Under the pieces are notes generated by a model that saw only the letters and a list, made by a program, of their open reading frames with translations, was not told where the DNA came from and ran no database searches. The position numbers and the translations under genes are program-made. Positions 43,382-52,197 of a stretch of 64,000 nt of DNA are shown here, piece by piece. How positions within the stretch are numbered: position 1 is the stretch's first letter; each line of letters starts with the position of its first letter. Source of the stretch: CAIWTU01 sp963815135 (GTDB lineage Bacteria; Desulfobacterota; Desulfuromonadia; Geobacterales; Geobacteraceae); contig CAWFFO010000013.1 in the NCBI GenBank assembly GCA_963815135.1, forward strand, positions 118,657 to 182,656, read 5' to 3'.

Positions 43382-43888
43382 TCACCTGACACAAAGTTTT
43401 TCCATGGCTTCTTGAATATTTTTTTCAAAAATTGCGGACATATCCTGATTATTCGATATCTCCGATACCTGGAAGTAGGGGTGGCGGACAGAAAACTGTT
43501 TTTCCTCCAGAACCACCTGCAGTGCGGTCATGTTATCAGGGTTGATGATTACCGGACCGAGAAGATTCATCGTGATCTCATAAGGATTTTTGCTCATGGT
43601 TACCAGGGCCAGGACGACTATTTCCGTATCCTGATTCAATCCCAGTTTTTCAAATTCCGTTTTTGTCAGTTTTACAGGGTATTCGCCCACTACCGTTTCC
43701 GGGTCAGTGACGACGAAAGCCAGATCGGGGTTATCCACGGACTGCAGCCAGTGGAACGGACCCTTTTTGGGGGAGAGCAGGACAAACCTCCGTTCGCTGA
43801 AGCCGAGAATACCATCCGGCATACTGATTACCTTGTCGTCTTCTACTTCCAGTTCGCCGAACCGTCTGCTTTTGAACTTTAGTGCCAT
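43382..43888 (-). CDS. fliW: flagellar assembly factor FliW
   Basis: FliW binds CsrA allosterically and is released by flagellin; it links flagellin level to CsrA repression. The 168-aa protein has the family blocks MPDGILGFSERRFVLLSPKKGPFHWLQSVDNPDLAFVV (about 22-59) and LALVTMSKNPYEITMNLLGPVIIN. The ATG at 43888 (MALKFKSRRFGEL) was chosen over an upstream start because AAGGGG lies about 12 bases ahead and the protein start matches relatives. It is 8 bp after csrA and should be coupled to it. Confidence 0.95.
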   Translation of the reverse strand: MALKFKSRRFGELEVEDDKVISMPDGILGFSERRFVLLSPKKGPFHWLQSVDNPDLAFVVTDPETVVGEYPVKLTKTEFEKLGLNQDTEIVVLALVTMSKNPYEITMNLLGPVIINPDNMTALQVVLEEKQFSVRHPYFQVSEISNNQDMSAIFEKNIQEAMEKLCVR

Positions 43889-43896
43889 AAAATTGA

Positions 43897-44124
43897 CTAC
43901 CCCTTGAAAGATTCGATCATAATGTTGAAGTCGTTCACGTCCCAATCAGCGGCGATGGAGTTTTCATTCTGCACTTTCAACCGGATTTCTTCCCTGAGGA
44001 TTCTGAATTCGGAAGGAGCGTCAATCCCGAGCCTTACCTGCCCCCCCTTGATTTCCACCACCCTGATATTTATCGAATCGCCGATTGAAATACTCTCCCC
44101 TGTTTTTCTGGTCAGAACCAGCAT
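43897..44124 (-). CDS. csrA: carbon storage/translation regulator CsrA
   Basis: CsrA is an RNA-binding dimer that represses translation at GGA motifs. The 75-aa protein has the canonical start MLVLTRKTGESISIGD and residues Leu4, Arg6 and the region around 43-46 (REEI follows FRIL). Past the usual ~61 residues it has a C-terminal helix (WDVNDFNIMIESFKG), as in long CsrA proteins that work with FliW. GGAGGG precedes the ATG. It lies 74 bp after flgL. Confidence 0.96.
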   Translation of the reverse strand: MLVLTRKTGESISIGDSINIRVVEIKGGQVRLGIDAPSEFRILREEIRLKVQNENSIAADWDVNDFNIMIESFKG

Positions 44125-44198
44125 TTGATCGCCCTCCGTGGCAATTTGTTTCTTTCGACTCTTTCTGCTACAACTCAGGTTTTACCGGATTATTCAAA

Positions 44199-45083
44199 TC
44201 AAGTGAGATAATCGAGCAAAGACATGCTGGAAATTTTGGCGGTTGACATCAGTGATGCCTGGTAAGCAGTCTGCTGCTGGGTCAGATCACTGATGGCTTT
44301 CGCAATATCGACATCCTGCTTGCCTGATATGGTTTGCTGCAGGTAAACCTGTGTGTTGCTCAAAAAATTGTTGGTGGCATCGAGTCGATTCATCCTGGCA
44401 CCGATGTCTGTCCTTGCCGACAGGACCTGGTTCATGGATTTGTCCAGGTCGGACAGTGTACTCTGTATGCCTGATTCATCATTCGAGCCAAGAGAATTTA
44501 TCAGATTATCTATGGTGCCCAGCACATCCGTACCGCCTCCGGTGCCGCGCAGGAGTTTCCCACCGGAATAGTTGATGACAACGGAGTTTGATGCATCGAT
44601 ATTGATGGCAACATCCGAATCATTTCCGTTATATGCGCCGCTCGTATCGAAAGGCTGTGTATCGGTTTTTGATCCGCTGAAAACATATCTGTCGCCGAGC
44701 TTGGTATTGCCGAGGCTTATCATCTGCTGCTTGATCTGCTGCACTTCGGCCATGGCATTTGTCCGCTGATCCGCATTATAGGTTCCGTTCGACATCTGCA
44801 GGGCAATCTCCTTCAACCTGGTAAGAGAGTCGCCCATGCTTCCCAGTGCGTTATCCTCTGTCGAAAGGAAGGCATTCCCGGTCGAGATATTCTTGACGTA
44901 TTGATCGCCACTGCCGAGCTGGTCCTGCAAATCGAGGATCTGCTGGGCCGTAAGAGGATCGTCTCCGGGGGTGCTTACTTTGACACCGGTTGAAACCTGC
45001 TGCTGCAGGTCCAGAAGTCGCTGCTGCATCTTCTGCAGGTTTGTCTGTGTCGTGCTGGCCAGGACGCTTTCCGTAACTCTCAT
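44199..45083 (-). CDS. flgL: hook-filament junction protein FlgL
   Basis: FlgL is the second junction protein between hook and filament and a flagellin relative. The 294-aa protein starts MRVTESVLASTTQTNLQKMQQRLLDLQQQVSTGVKVSTPGDDPLTAQ and ends QQTISGKQDVDIAKAISDLTQQQTAYQASLMSTAKISSMSLLDYL, both typical. The centre has SLGNTKLGDRYVFSGSKTDTQPF. It follows flgK by 11 bp in the standard order. Confidence 0.96.
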   Translation of the reverse strand: MRVTESVLASTTQTNLQKMQQRLLDLQQQVSTGVKVSTPGDDPLTAQQILDLQDQLGSGDQYVKNISTGNAFLSTEDNALGSMGDSLTRLKEIALQMSNGTYNADQRTNAMAEVQQIKQQMISLGNTKLGDRYVFSGSKTDTQPFDTSGAYNGNDSDVAINIDASNSVVINYSGGKLLRGTGGGTDVLGTIDNLINSLGSNDESGIQSTLSDLDKSMNQVLSARTDIGARMNRLDATNNFLSNTQVYLQQTISGKQDVDIAKAISDLTQQQTAYQASLMSTAKISSMSLLDYLT

Positions 45084-45094
45084 TGTTAATCCCC

Positions 45095-46504
45095 CTACTG
45101 TACCATGTTCAAAACGGTATCCATCATTTCCGCTGCCGTGTTTATCAATTTTGCCGAGCCTTCAAAGGCTTTCTGATATTTGATCAGGTTGGTCATTTCC
45201 TCATTCAGGGAGACGCCCGAATTGGATTCTCTCAGGTTGCTCAACTGGGTGAGCACACTGTCGCTGAGATCCTTGGCATGCTGGGCATTCTGCACCCCGA
45301 CCCCCACGTTGCCCAGCAGCGCATTATAAAAGGACGATATGGTTATGGTACCTTCCGAAGAACTTATGGGCGTATTGGCCAATCCGGCAATTTTAAGTGC
45401 ATTGGCATTATTGCCGGTTCCGCTTGTTGCAGAAGTGATATCCGCGTCCGCGGCGGCTATTTTATTGGGGTCCGTAATGGCGACCGATATCAACGCACTG
45501 TACCCGCTTACAGTTGCAGGGGGGGTGAAAAAATTATTGCCCGTCGAGTTGTCCATGCCGAAACCGTTTTGCTGCAGCGAATTCACCTGCGTCGCCAGGT
45601 TGCTTGCCATTTCATCGAGCTTGGAAAGATAACTGTCAACCATGACATCCCGCACCTGCAGGGTTCCACCGATCTCTCCCTTGCTGCCTGACAGGTCGAC
45701 AGGAGCAGAAGCAGCTGCACCGGCCTGCGTCAGATTGATGTCGTACTTTCCCCCGTTGTCCTGCAGAGTAAAATTCCCGTATTTATTTCCGCTCACCAGT
45801 GATTCTCCCGTGGTGAGCGATATGGACATGGTTCCATCCGATTGAACTTTGTAATTGACACCGACCTTTTCCGCTAGGTCCCGGACAAGCTGGTCGCGCT
45901 GGTCGAGCAATTCGTTGGCATTGCCACCTACTGACTGGGTTTGCTGGATCTGCACATTCAGCGAAGCAAGGTTTTTCAGCTTTTCATTTACATCCGTGGT
46001 AAGGCCTTCCAGGGACTGGTTTGCGGATGACTTGATATTATTCAGGTAAGTATTTATCTGCTGGAAATTCTGTGCCACCTGCTGTCCGCTGGAAATCACG
46101 GTCTGGCGCTCGGGAGTGCCCTGGGGGTTTACGGAAAGATCCTGCCAGGCATTGAAATAATTCTGTATGGACTTGCCGAGACCGTCAGTAGTCAGATCCG
46201 GAAACAGCTGTTCTATACTCACCATGTTGGTCTGCTTGACACTGCTTTCACCGTTAGTGCTGTTCTCGTTTTTCAGCAACGTCTGGAGCATGTCATCATA
46301 ATTTCTCTGAACCTGCGTAACCTTGACTCCGCCGCCCAGAGAAAGGCCGTTGACATTCACTATGGGAGCAGTTTCCAATACCGGTCTCTGGGCGGAATAG
46401 CCGGGAGTATTGATATTCGAAACATTCTCATTTGTGATATCGATGGCGATCTGTTGAGCCGTCAGACCGCTCAATGCCGTATTCAAAATCCCCGGTATAC
46501 TCAT
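45095..46504 (-). CDS. flgK: hook-filament junction protein FlgK
   Basis: FlgK is the first hook-filament junction protein. The 469-aa protein has the rod/hook N-terminus SIPGILNTALSGLTAQQIAIDITNENVSNINTPGYSAQRPV, LLDQRDQLVRDLAEKVGV in the D1 part, and the C-terminus NLRESNSGVSLNEEMTNLIKYQKAFEGSAKLINTAAEMMDTVLNMVQ. It starts 1 bp after the flgN stop, indicating coupling to its own chaperone. Confidence 0.97.
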   Translation of the reverse strand: MSIPGILNTALSGLTAQQIAIDITNENVSNINTPGYSAQRPVLETAPIVNVNGLSLGGGVKVTQVQRNYDDMLQTLLKNENSTNGESSVKQTNMVSIEQLFPDLTTDGLGKSIQNYFNAWQDLSVNPQGTPERQTVISSGQQVAQNFQQINTYLNNIKSSANQSLEGLTTDVNEKLKNLASLNVQIQQTQSVGGNANELLDQRDQLVRDLAEKVGVNYKVQSDGTMSISLTTGESLVSGNKYGNFTLQDNGGKYDINLTQAGAAASAPVDLSGSKGEIGGTLQVRDVMVDSYLSKLDEMASNLATQVNSLQQNGFGMDNSTGNNFFTPPATVSGYSALISVAITDPNKIAAADADITSATSGTGNNANALKIAGLANTPISSSEGTITISSFYNALLGNVGVGVQNAQHAKDLSDSVLTQLSNLRESNSGVSLNEEMTNLIKYQKAFEGSAKLINTAAEMMDTVLNMVQ

Positions 46505-46505
46505 C

Positions 46506-47003
46506 TCAAGCCTCCCTGCAGAACAGCCTGGCCCTTGAGTGACCTTCCATCATGTGCCCCGCTCCTCCATATGTTCCGCCACTGGTAAGAAATTTTGTAA
46601 AAAGCTTCAGGGAACGGTCTGTGAAACCAAGCGAACTCTCCAGAAGACTCTTGTTGAGCGCAAGTAACTGCTCGTTTTTACTTACGACGGCGATAATTTC
46701 TTTCTGCAGGTTCCGCAAGGTAGCACGGTCGGGATCCTGCAAACGTTCAATGAGTGCTGACAGGGTTCTGTCTCCCGATACGTCGAATACGTCACATGCC
46801 GCCAACAATGACCCGTGAAACCTGATGTTGAGATCACCCAGTTTTTCAAAAACCTGGTCTTTTCTTGCAGAGGATTTTTGCAATCCTTCGGAATCAAGCC
46901 CGGTAATCTGGAGTTTTTCTTCTTCGAGGATGGCTTGAAGATATGCAACGGCTTCCAGTTTTTCCCTCAGGGCTGCAATGAGTTGCGTAACGCACTGGTT
47001 CAC
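46506..47003 (-). CDS. flgN: FlgN-type export chaperone for FlgK/FlgL
   Basis: FlgN binds FlgK and FlgL before export. The 165-aa protein is helical, with LREKLEAVAYLQAILEEEKLQI (about 10-31), the AARKDQVFEKL-like segment and NEQLLALNKSLLESSLGFTDRSLKLFTKFL near the C-terminus. Sequence conservation in this family is low, so position between flgM and flgK carries much of the call. It overlaps flgM by 4 bp. Confidence 0.87.
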   Translation of the reverse strand: MNQCVTQLIAALREKLEAVAYLQAILEEEKLQITGLDSEGLQKSSARKDQVFEKLGDLNIRFHGSLLAACDVFDVSGDRTLSALIERLQDPDRATLRNLQKEIIAVVSKNEQLLALNKSLLESSLGFTDRSLKLFTKFLTSGGTYGGAGHMMEGHSRARLFCREA

Positions 47004-47317
47004 TTGGATCCCCCTGTGTTACCTGTTCCTTTAAAGTCTTCCAGCATTTTTTCCGCGACTTTAACGCCATCGACCCTGTAGGTACCTGCTGATATCTGCT
47101 GTTTCAGGGCTGCAACCTTATCGGACCGCACATCAGGCATGGCTGCCACTGTATTCTTGAGCTTTTCGATTTCGTCCTTGCGTGTGGAAAGCTCAACCCG
47201 GTCCTGTTGGGGAGATTTGACATTGTCAGCCGGTACAGCCTGGTTCTCTTTTCCGGAGATTATTTCAACCGGGCGCACATTTATGGAATTTATCGTGTTC
47301 AGGTCATCTATTTTCAT
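47000..47317 (-). CDS. flgM: anti-sigma-28 factor FlgM
   Basis: FlgM binds FliA until the hook is finished and is then exported. The 105-aa protein has a disordered N-terminus (MKIDDLNTINSINVRPVEI) and the FliA-binding C-terminus RVELSTRKDEIEKLKNTVAAMPDVRSDKVAALKQQISAGTYRVDGVKVAEKML. This is a clear FlgM match and normal length. It is separated from flgJ by 121 bp, which may hold its own promoter; I find no good sigma-28 site there. Confidence 0.94.
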   Translation of the reverse strand: MKIDDLNTINSINVRPVEIISGKENQAVPADNVKSPQQDRVELSTRKDEIEKLKNTVAAMPDVRSDKVAALKQQISAGTYRVDGVKVAEKMLEDFKGTGNTGGSK

Positions 47318-47438
47318 AGTTTTCCCCGTTTTTGAATTTGACTCATGGCTTCAGATTATAAACCGGAAACCAGGATCAGAGAAGAAAGTTTTTCATAGTA
47401 AGATTCAGCATATAATTAATTTAAACCGGCAGCATGGT

Positions 47439-47765
47439 TCATTTTGCTTGCTCATGGCTTTTCGGCATTGTTTTCAACAGATATTCCTCGATATTTTTTG
47501 CCAGCCCCAGACCCGGTCCCGCGCTCATGGCCTTTGCATATTCCTGGTCGAGAAGGGAACGGTATACCTCTTCTCCGTGCCCGCCACCGGTCAGGCTGTC
47601 CTTGCCGACGGTATCCCGCATCGTCTTCAGCATCATGCCTGCAAAAAGCGACTCAAAATCCCTGGCAACCTTTTTCGCGGCGATCCTGTCCTTTTCCGAC
47701 ACCTCTTTTTCCAATGCGGAGAGGTTATTTATTCCGGCAGCGGAACCGGCAGGCGTAACGGACAT
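47439..47765 (-). CDS. flgJ: rod-binding protein FlgJ (short form)
   Basis: The 108-aa protein contains only the rod-binding domain: VARDFESLFAGMMLKTMRDTVGKDSLTGGGHGEEVYRSLLDQEYAKAMSAGPGLGLAKNIEEYL (about 34-97). It lacks the C-terminal peptidoglycan hydrolase domain of enteric FlgJ (over 300 aa), as in many Deltaproteobacteria. A separate wall-cutting enzyme must act with it. It follows flgI by 81 bp. Confidence 0.94.
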   Translation of the reverse strand: MSVTPAGSAAGINNLSALEKEVSEKDRIAAKKVARDFESLFAGMMLKTMRDTVGKDSLTGGGHGEEVYRSLLDQEYAKAMSAGPGLGLAKNIEEYLLKTMPKSHEQAK

Positions 47766-47846
47766 TCTATTCTCCTGAATTCTCTTATCGGCAGAGTGGA
47801 ATAAAACTTAAATTTTTTAATTCAACTACCAGCTTCGACTGCCTTT

Positions 47847-48941
47847 TTACATAACCACCAGGTCCGCCTGCAGCGCTCCCGCGGCTTTCAGTGCCTGCAT
47901 GATACCTATCAGGTCGCGCGGAGTTACCCCGATTGCATTCAGCGCCTTGACCACATCGCCTATATTCGCACCGCCGTGAATAAGATTCAGACTGCCGCCG
48001 GATTCCTTTACTTTCAGGCTCGTACGCGGTACCACCGTGGTCTGGCCGGTTTTGCTGAATGGCGCAGGCTGGGAAACCTGGGGGGTCTCCTTGATCTGAA
48101 GAGTGAGGTTACCATGCGCCACGGCCACGGTCGAAATACGCACATTTTCGCCCATGACGATTGTCCCGGTCCGCTCGTTCATAACCACCTTCGCCATTGT
48201 ATCAGTAACCACATTAATCTTCTCAAGGGATGCCACGAAATCGACTGTTTTCCCCTGGAAGGCCGGCGGAATTGAAATCTCTATGGAACCGGGATCAAGG
48301 CATGAAGCAACCTGCGGCCCGAATTTTTCGTTAACTGCCGCTTCTATCCTGGACGCAGTCGTGAAATCGGGGTCATGCAGGTCAAGCCTGAGCTTATCGC
48401 GCCCCGCAAGCACGTTGGGAAGTTCCCGCTCCACGAGCGCGCCTTCCGGCACGCGGCCGGCGGTCGGATGGTTTTTCTGCGCCGACGCCGCCTGCCCCCC
48501 GAATGAAAATGAATTGGTCAGGACCGGCCCCTGCCCAACGGCATATACCACGGAATCCGCGCCTTTCAGCGGCGTCATCAGGAGGGTCCCGCCGGCAAGG
48601 CTCTTTGCGTCGCCCATGGACGACACGAGCACATCGATCTTCATCCCCTGCTTCGCAAATGGAGGCAATGTTGCGGTGACCATGACCGCCGCCACGTTTT
48701 TCACCGTTATTTCCGAACGGTTGATCGTGACTCCCATCCGCTCCAGGACGTTAACGAGGGACTGAACCGGAAACTTGGTCTGGTCGCTGTCTCCGGTCCC
48801 GTTCAGACCTACGACGAGGCCGTAACCGATCAACTGGTTGTCGCGCACCCCGTTAAAGCTCGCGATGTCCTTTATCCTCGTTGCCGAAGCCATATTCGGC
48901 ATCAACATTAATACCAGGATTATAACTATTGCCTGTTTCAT
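47847..48941 (-). CDS. flgI: flagellar P-ring protein FlgI
   Basis: FlgI assembles the peptidoglycan-layer bushing of the rod. From the ATG at 48941 (364 aa) it begins with a signal peptide MKQAIVIILVLMLMPNMASA, followed by RIKDIASFNGVRDNQLIGYGLVVGLNGTGDSDQT. The C-terminus LNAIGVTPRDLIGIMQALKAAGALQADLVVM is typical. The ATG at 48956 is also possible, but 48941 has a GAGG Shine-Dalgarno at good spacing. The lack of a signal-like charge pattern at the longer start also favours this one. Confidence 0.96.
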   Translation of the reverse strand: MKQAIVIILVLMLMPNMASATRIKDIASFNGVRDNQLIGYGLVVGLNGTGDSDQTKFPVQSLVNVLERMGVTINRSEITVKNVAAVMVTATLPPFAKQGMKIDVLVSSMGDAKSLAGGTLLMTPLKGADSVVYAVGQGPVLTNSFSFGGQAASAQKNHPTAGRVPEGALVERELPNVLAGRDKLRLDLHDPDFTTASRIEAAVNEKFGPQVASCLDPGSIEISIPPAFQGKTVDFVASLEKINVVTDTMAKVVMNERTGTIVMGENVRISTVAVAHGNLTLQIKETPQVSQPAPFSKTGQTTVVPRTSLKVKESGGSLNLIHGGANIGDVVKALNAIGVTPRDLIGIMQALKAAGALQADLVVM

Positions 48942-48978
48942 TAAAACCTCTTTCATCCGCCACCCGCCGCCGATGGCT

Positions 48979-49647
48979 CTAAAACGGCCAGACCCTGTCG
49001 ATGATATTAAGCAGCCACCCCGGCTGCTGGCGGTCGCTTATGACCCCCTTGCCGGTATAGGTAATTTTTGCGTCGGCAATATAACTGGAATTTACGATGT
49101 TTTCGGCGCTGATGTCCTTGGGCCTGACAGTGCCCTCCAGCAGGATGATCATATCTTCGTTGTTGACATTGACATTTCGCCTGCCCGCTATGCGGAGATT
49201 GCCGTTCGGCAGCACATCCACAACCTTGGCGGAAATGGTCGCCGTCAGGTCTTCCTTCCGGCTCGTGGAGCCGTCGCCCTCGAACTGGTTGCCGGTGCTG
49301 GCATTGAGCAGTTTGCTAAGGTCCATCCAGTTCTTGATGAAGGTTGTTTCCAGTCCCATGAAATTCGGTATACCTGCGGATACAGCGGCATTTTTCTTGG
49401 TGGATGTGGTCGCCTGTTTGCTGGCGCTCGCCTGCTCGGATATGACGATCGTGAGGACGTCACCCTTTTTTCTTGCCTTGAAATCGCCGGTAATTCCCGT
49501 TGAAGACGCCTGCCAGATCGAACCGCTCGAATAATCGGCCACCGGCGTTTCGATTGCCTGTACGGGCTCCGGCGCCATTGTCGCTTCATGTTGATGAGCG
49601 CACCCGGCAAGCGCTACCATGAATAAGAAAAAAAATATTCTCAGCAT
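48979..49647 (-). CDS. flgH: flagellar L-ring lipoprotein FlgH
   Basis: FlgH forms the outer-membrane ring. The 222-aa protein has a lipoprotein signal (MLRIFFFLFMVALAGC, lipid Cys16), then ADYSSGSIWQASSTGITGDFKARKKGDVLTIVISEQASASKQATT and the C-terminal GNLRIAGRRNVNVNNEDMIILLEGTVRPKDISAENIVNSSYIADAKITYTGKG. It lies between flgA and flgI in the usual order. Its presence with FlgI shows a Gram-negative envelope. Confidence 0.97.
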   Translation of the reverse strand: MLRIFFFLFMVALAGCAHQHEATMAPEPVQAIETPVADYSSGSIWQASSTGITGDFKARKKGDVLTIVISEQASASKQATTSTKKNAAVSAGIPNFMGLETTFIKNWMDLSKLLNASTGNQFEGDGSTSRKEDLTATISAKVVDVLPNGNLRIAGRRNVNVNNEDMIILLEGTVRPKDISAENIVNSSYIADAKITYTGKGVISDRQQPGWLLNIIDRVWPF

Positions 49648-49708
49648 TTCTAACCCTTTCGAATAAACCGAACCAGGTTTAAGTTTGCAAATTCAGTGAC
49701 TTGATCAC

Positions 49709-50428
49709 TTAGAAATCGACTTTGACCGTATCTGTGCCCACAACCATTGCGGGTATATCCTTGTTGGAACTCAGATTCCGCACCATGACCACATCGCCCT
49801 CTCCTCCGGTATTCAACGCTTTTCCCGTCGCAGTTATTTTCATGGCGTCGTTTTCCGCTATTATCGTAACCAGCTGGCCAAATTTGACCAACGGCACCTT
49901 TTCAAGGAAATCAGTCCTGACCGGAAGATTTCCTCGCATGGCGATCCGGACACGTTTACCTATGGCTTCAGATAATGATCGACAGATTTTTCCCGGAGCC
50001 GATGCTATATCTCTTTTCTGAATCGCCACATCATCATTGCCTATTACCGTTCCGCGCTCCAGTGGATGCGTCGCCACCACCATATCCGTCAAAGCAGCAA
50101 CATCCACAGGTATGGAAATATTTTTGACCACCTGCCCGTTCACCCTGATGATAAGGGCCAGGTTCGTCCTTCCCCACCCTTCCCATTGATTGGGGGCGAT
50201 CACATCATAGCTCGTCTCGCCGGCCGGAATCTTCAGATCGCCCTCGAAACCGATTCGCGTTACGTTCACTTCCATATCCGTATTCGCGGTGTAACTGGTA
50301 ATGTAACGCGTAATAACATCCTTTATTTTCTGATCCTTGACCGTGACGTCTTTTGAGGTTGCGGCGAAGGCCGGATGCAGCGTCATCACCAGTGTGGCGA
50401 GAAACAGATATTTAAAGAATAACTTCAT
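49709..50428 (-). CDS. flgA: P-ring assembly chaperone FlgA
   Basis: FlgA is the periplasmic chaperone for FlgI. The 239-aa protein has a signal peptide (MKLFFKYLFLATLVMTLHPAFA), then a SAF-like domain: MVVATHPLERGTVIGNDDVAIQKRDI (about 130-156), RVRIAMRGNLPVRTDFLEKVPLVKFGQLVTIIAENDAMKITATGKALNTGGEGDVVMVRNLSSNK. The length and C-terminal block are typical. It lies between flgG and flgH. Confidence 0.94.
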   Translation of the reverse strand: MKLFFKYLFLATLVMTLHPAFAATSKDVTVKDQKIKDVITRYITSYTANTDMEVNVTRIGFEGDLKIPAGETSYDVIAPNQWEGWGRTNLALIIRVNGQVVKNISIPVDVAALTDMVVATHPLERGTVIGNDDVAIQKRDIASAPGKICRSLSEAIGKRVRIAMRGNLPVRTDFLEKVPLVKFGQLVTIIAENDAMKITATGKALNTGGEGDVVMVRNLSSNKDIPAMVVGTDTVKVDF

Positions 50429-50507
50429 ATGGTAAACCCCAATATACCGTTTTTGCTTGGATGGTGTCTGTCTAGAGCGGTTCTGACATTTGTTCCGTTA
50501 AAAATGC

Positions 50508-51293
50508 CTACCTCTTCAGATTGTTTGTTGTCTGCAACATTTCGTCCGCGGCCTGTACTGCCTTTGAATTTGTCTCGTAAGCACGCTGGCTGACGATCAT
50601 GTTTACCATTTCTTCCATAACGTTTACGTTGCTCATTTCCAGAAAGCCCTGGCTCACGCTGCCAAGACCGTTCTGGCCCGGGGTTCCGGTAGTGGGGTTA
50701 CCGGAAGCATCTGTCTGCTGGTAAAGATTATGGCCTATACTGGACAGGCCGGAAGGATTGGAGAAAGAGGCAAGCTGGATGTTGCCGAGGGTTGTCGCAC
50801 TGTTTTGCCCCGATTGGATGACCGATACAGTGCCGTCTGTGCCGACCGTTATTTTGGTGGCGTTGGCTGGAACCACTATTTCCGGGATCAGGGGGTATCC
50901 GTCGGAATTGACCACCCTTCCCTGTCCGTCCTTTTTAAAAGATCCGGCCCGGGAGTATGCTGTAGAGCCGTCCGGCATCTGGATCTGGAAAAAGCCGTCA
51001 CCCTCGACCGCCAGGTCCAGGTCATTGCCTGTCTGGGTAATGTTTCCGGCGGTAAACACCTTTGTCACGGCGGCCGGGGTTGAACCCAGACCGACCTGGA
51101 TCCCGACCGTCTGGGTTGAACTCGTGGAGGGGGCCCCGGTAGTCTTGAGAGTCTGGTACATCAGGTCCTCGAAATCAGCCCTGCTTTTTTTGAATCCGGT
51201 TGTATTGACATTGGCGAGGTTGTTGGAAATAACGTCGATATTCAGTTGCTGTGCTTCCATACCGGATGCCGCCGTCCATAATGCCCTTATCAT
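50508..51293 (-). CDS. flgG: flagellar distal rod protein FlgG
   Basis: FlgG builds the distal rod. The 261-aa protein starts MIRALWTAASGMEAQQLNIDVISNNLANVNTTGFKKSRADFEDLMYQ and ends EEMVNMIVSQRAYETNSKAVQAADEMLQTTNNLKR. It includes the FlgG-specific insertion TTGAPSTSSTQTVGIQVGLGS near residue 55 that sets it apart from FlgF. It follows flgF by 89 bp. The proximal rod genes flgB, flgC and fliE are not in this window. Confidence 0.97.
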   Translation of the reverse strand: MIRALWTAASGMEAQQLNIDVISNNLANVNTTGFKKSRADFEDLMYQTLKTTGAPSTSSTQTVGIQVGLGSTPAAVTKVFTAGNITQTGNDLDLAVEGDGFFQIQMPDGSTAYSRAGSFKKDGQGRVVNSDGYPLIPEIVVPANATKITVGTDGTVSVIQSGQNSATTLGNIQLASFSNPSGLSSIGHNLYQQTDASGNPTTGTPGQNGLGSVSQGFLEMSNVNVMEEMVNMIVSQRAYETNSKAVQAADEMLQTTNNLKR

Positions 51294-51382
51294 TGTATTC
51301 CTCCTTAAAAGCGGTCGTTAGCCGTTATAATTTTTCATTTGAAACAAGCCCAGAGTGCCCATATCCCAATCCCCTGCCCTTA

Positions 51383-52123
51383 TCACGGCGAGCCAAGTTG
51401 AATCGCCTTGGCCGACATATCGTCGTAGCTTCTGATAACCCGCTGGCAGCTCTCGAAACTGCGGCTGCAATCTATTACCTGCATCATTTCCGAGATGGCG
51501 TTAACATTCGAATTTTCAAGATATCCCTGCAAAACCGATGATTTTGCATTTATTTGAGGAGTAACTTGAGGATTGGCTGGAAGAAACATCGCACCGCCTA
51601 TTTTTTTCAGCTGGTACGGTTTGGGAAAATCCACGACATTTATCGAACCCGCGGCTGTCCCGTTTACGGTGATTTTCCCGGTTTTGTCGACCTCGACATT
51701 CCCGCCCGGGATCGATATGGAACTTCCGCCGCTGCCAAGTACTTCGTAACCGTCCAGGGTAGTCAGCATGCCGTTTTTGTCCCTCTTGAAATTTCCCTGC
51801 CTGGTATAGGCAGTCCCCTCGGGAGTTTTAACGGCAAAAAAACCTTCACCATCGATGGCCATGTTCAATGCATTTTCGGTCTTTTGCATCTCTCCAGCCG
51901 TGTAATCGGTGAACATGGTGGGCTGCGACAAAATATCGTTATCCGTCACGGCTCCACTGTTAAGGGACTGGGAGGCTGAGTCAAGCTGCTTGCTGAAAAA
52001 CAGCCTGTCCTTTTTAAAGCCGACCGTATTAATATTGGCCAGGTTATTGGCAACAACGTCCAGTTTGTCCACCATGTTCACGCCACCCGACAAAGCCGAG
52101 TACATTCCACTGTTCATGTTCAA
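51383..52123 (-). CDS. flgF: flagellar proximal rod protein FlgF
   Basis: The 246-aa protein is of the FlgF/FlgG family: MNMNSGMYSALSGGVNMVDKLDVVANNLANINTVGFKKDRLFF at the N-terminus and GYLENSNVNAISEMMQVIDCSRSFESCQRVIRSYDDMSAKAIQ at the C-terminus. It is shorter than FlgG and lacks its insertion, so FlgF is preferred. AAAGGAG precedes the ATG. It is the first gene after the terminator behind fliA, so a promoter between 52124 and 52200 or read-through must supply it; I see no clear promoter. Confidence 0.92.
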   Translation of the reverse strand: MNMNSGMYSALSGGVNMVDKLDVVANNLANINTVGFKKDRLFFSKQLDSASQSLNSGAVTDNDILSQPTMFTDYTAGEMQKTENALNMAIDGEGFFAVKTPEGTAYTRQGNFKRDKNGMLTTLDGYEVLGSGGSSISIPGGNVEVDKTGKITVNGTAAGSINVVDFPKPYQLKKIGGAMFLPANPQVTPQINAKSSVLQGYLENSNVNAISEMMQVIDCSRSFESCQRVIRSYDDMSAKAIQLGSP

Positions 52124-52134
52124 GACTCCTTTGT

Positions 52135-52184
52135 AGAGAAAAAACGGGGTAAGAATAAAGTATTATGGATTAAAGTCTTACCCC
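52135..52184 (-). terminator. terminator after fliA
   Basis: GGGGTAAGA (52146-52154) and TCTTACCCC (52176-52184) are perfect 9-bp inverted copies with a 21-nt loop. On the minus strand they are followed by GTTTTTTC. It lies 14 bp after the fliA stop and would end the fliL-to-fliA transcript. Confidence 0.75.
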
Positions 52185-52197
52185 TTCACCCCTGCTT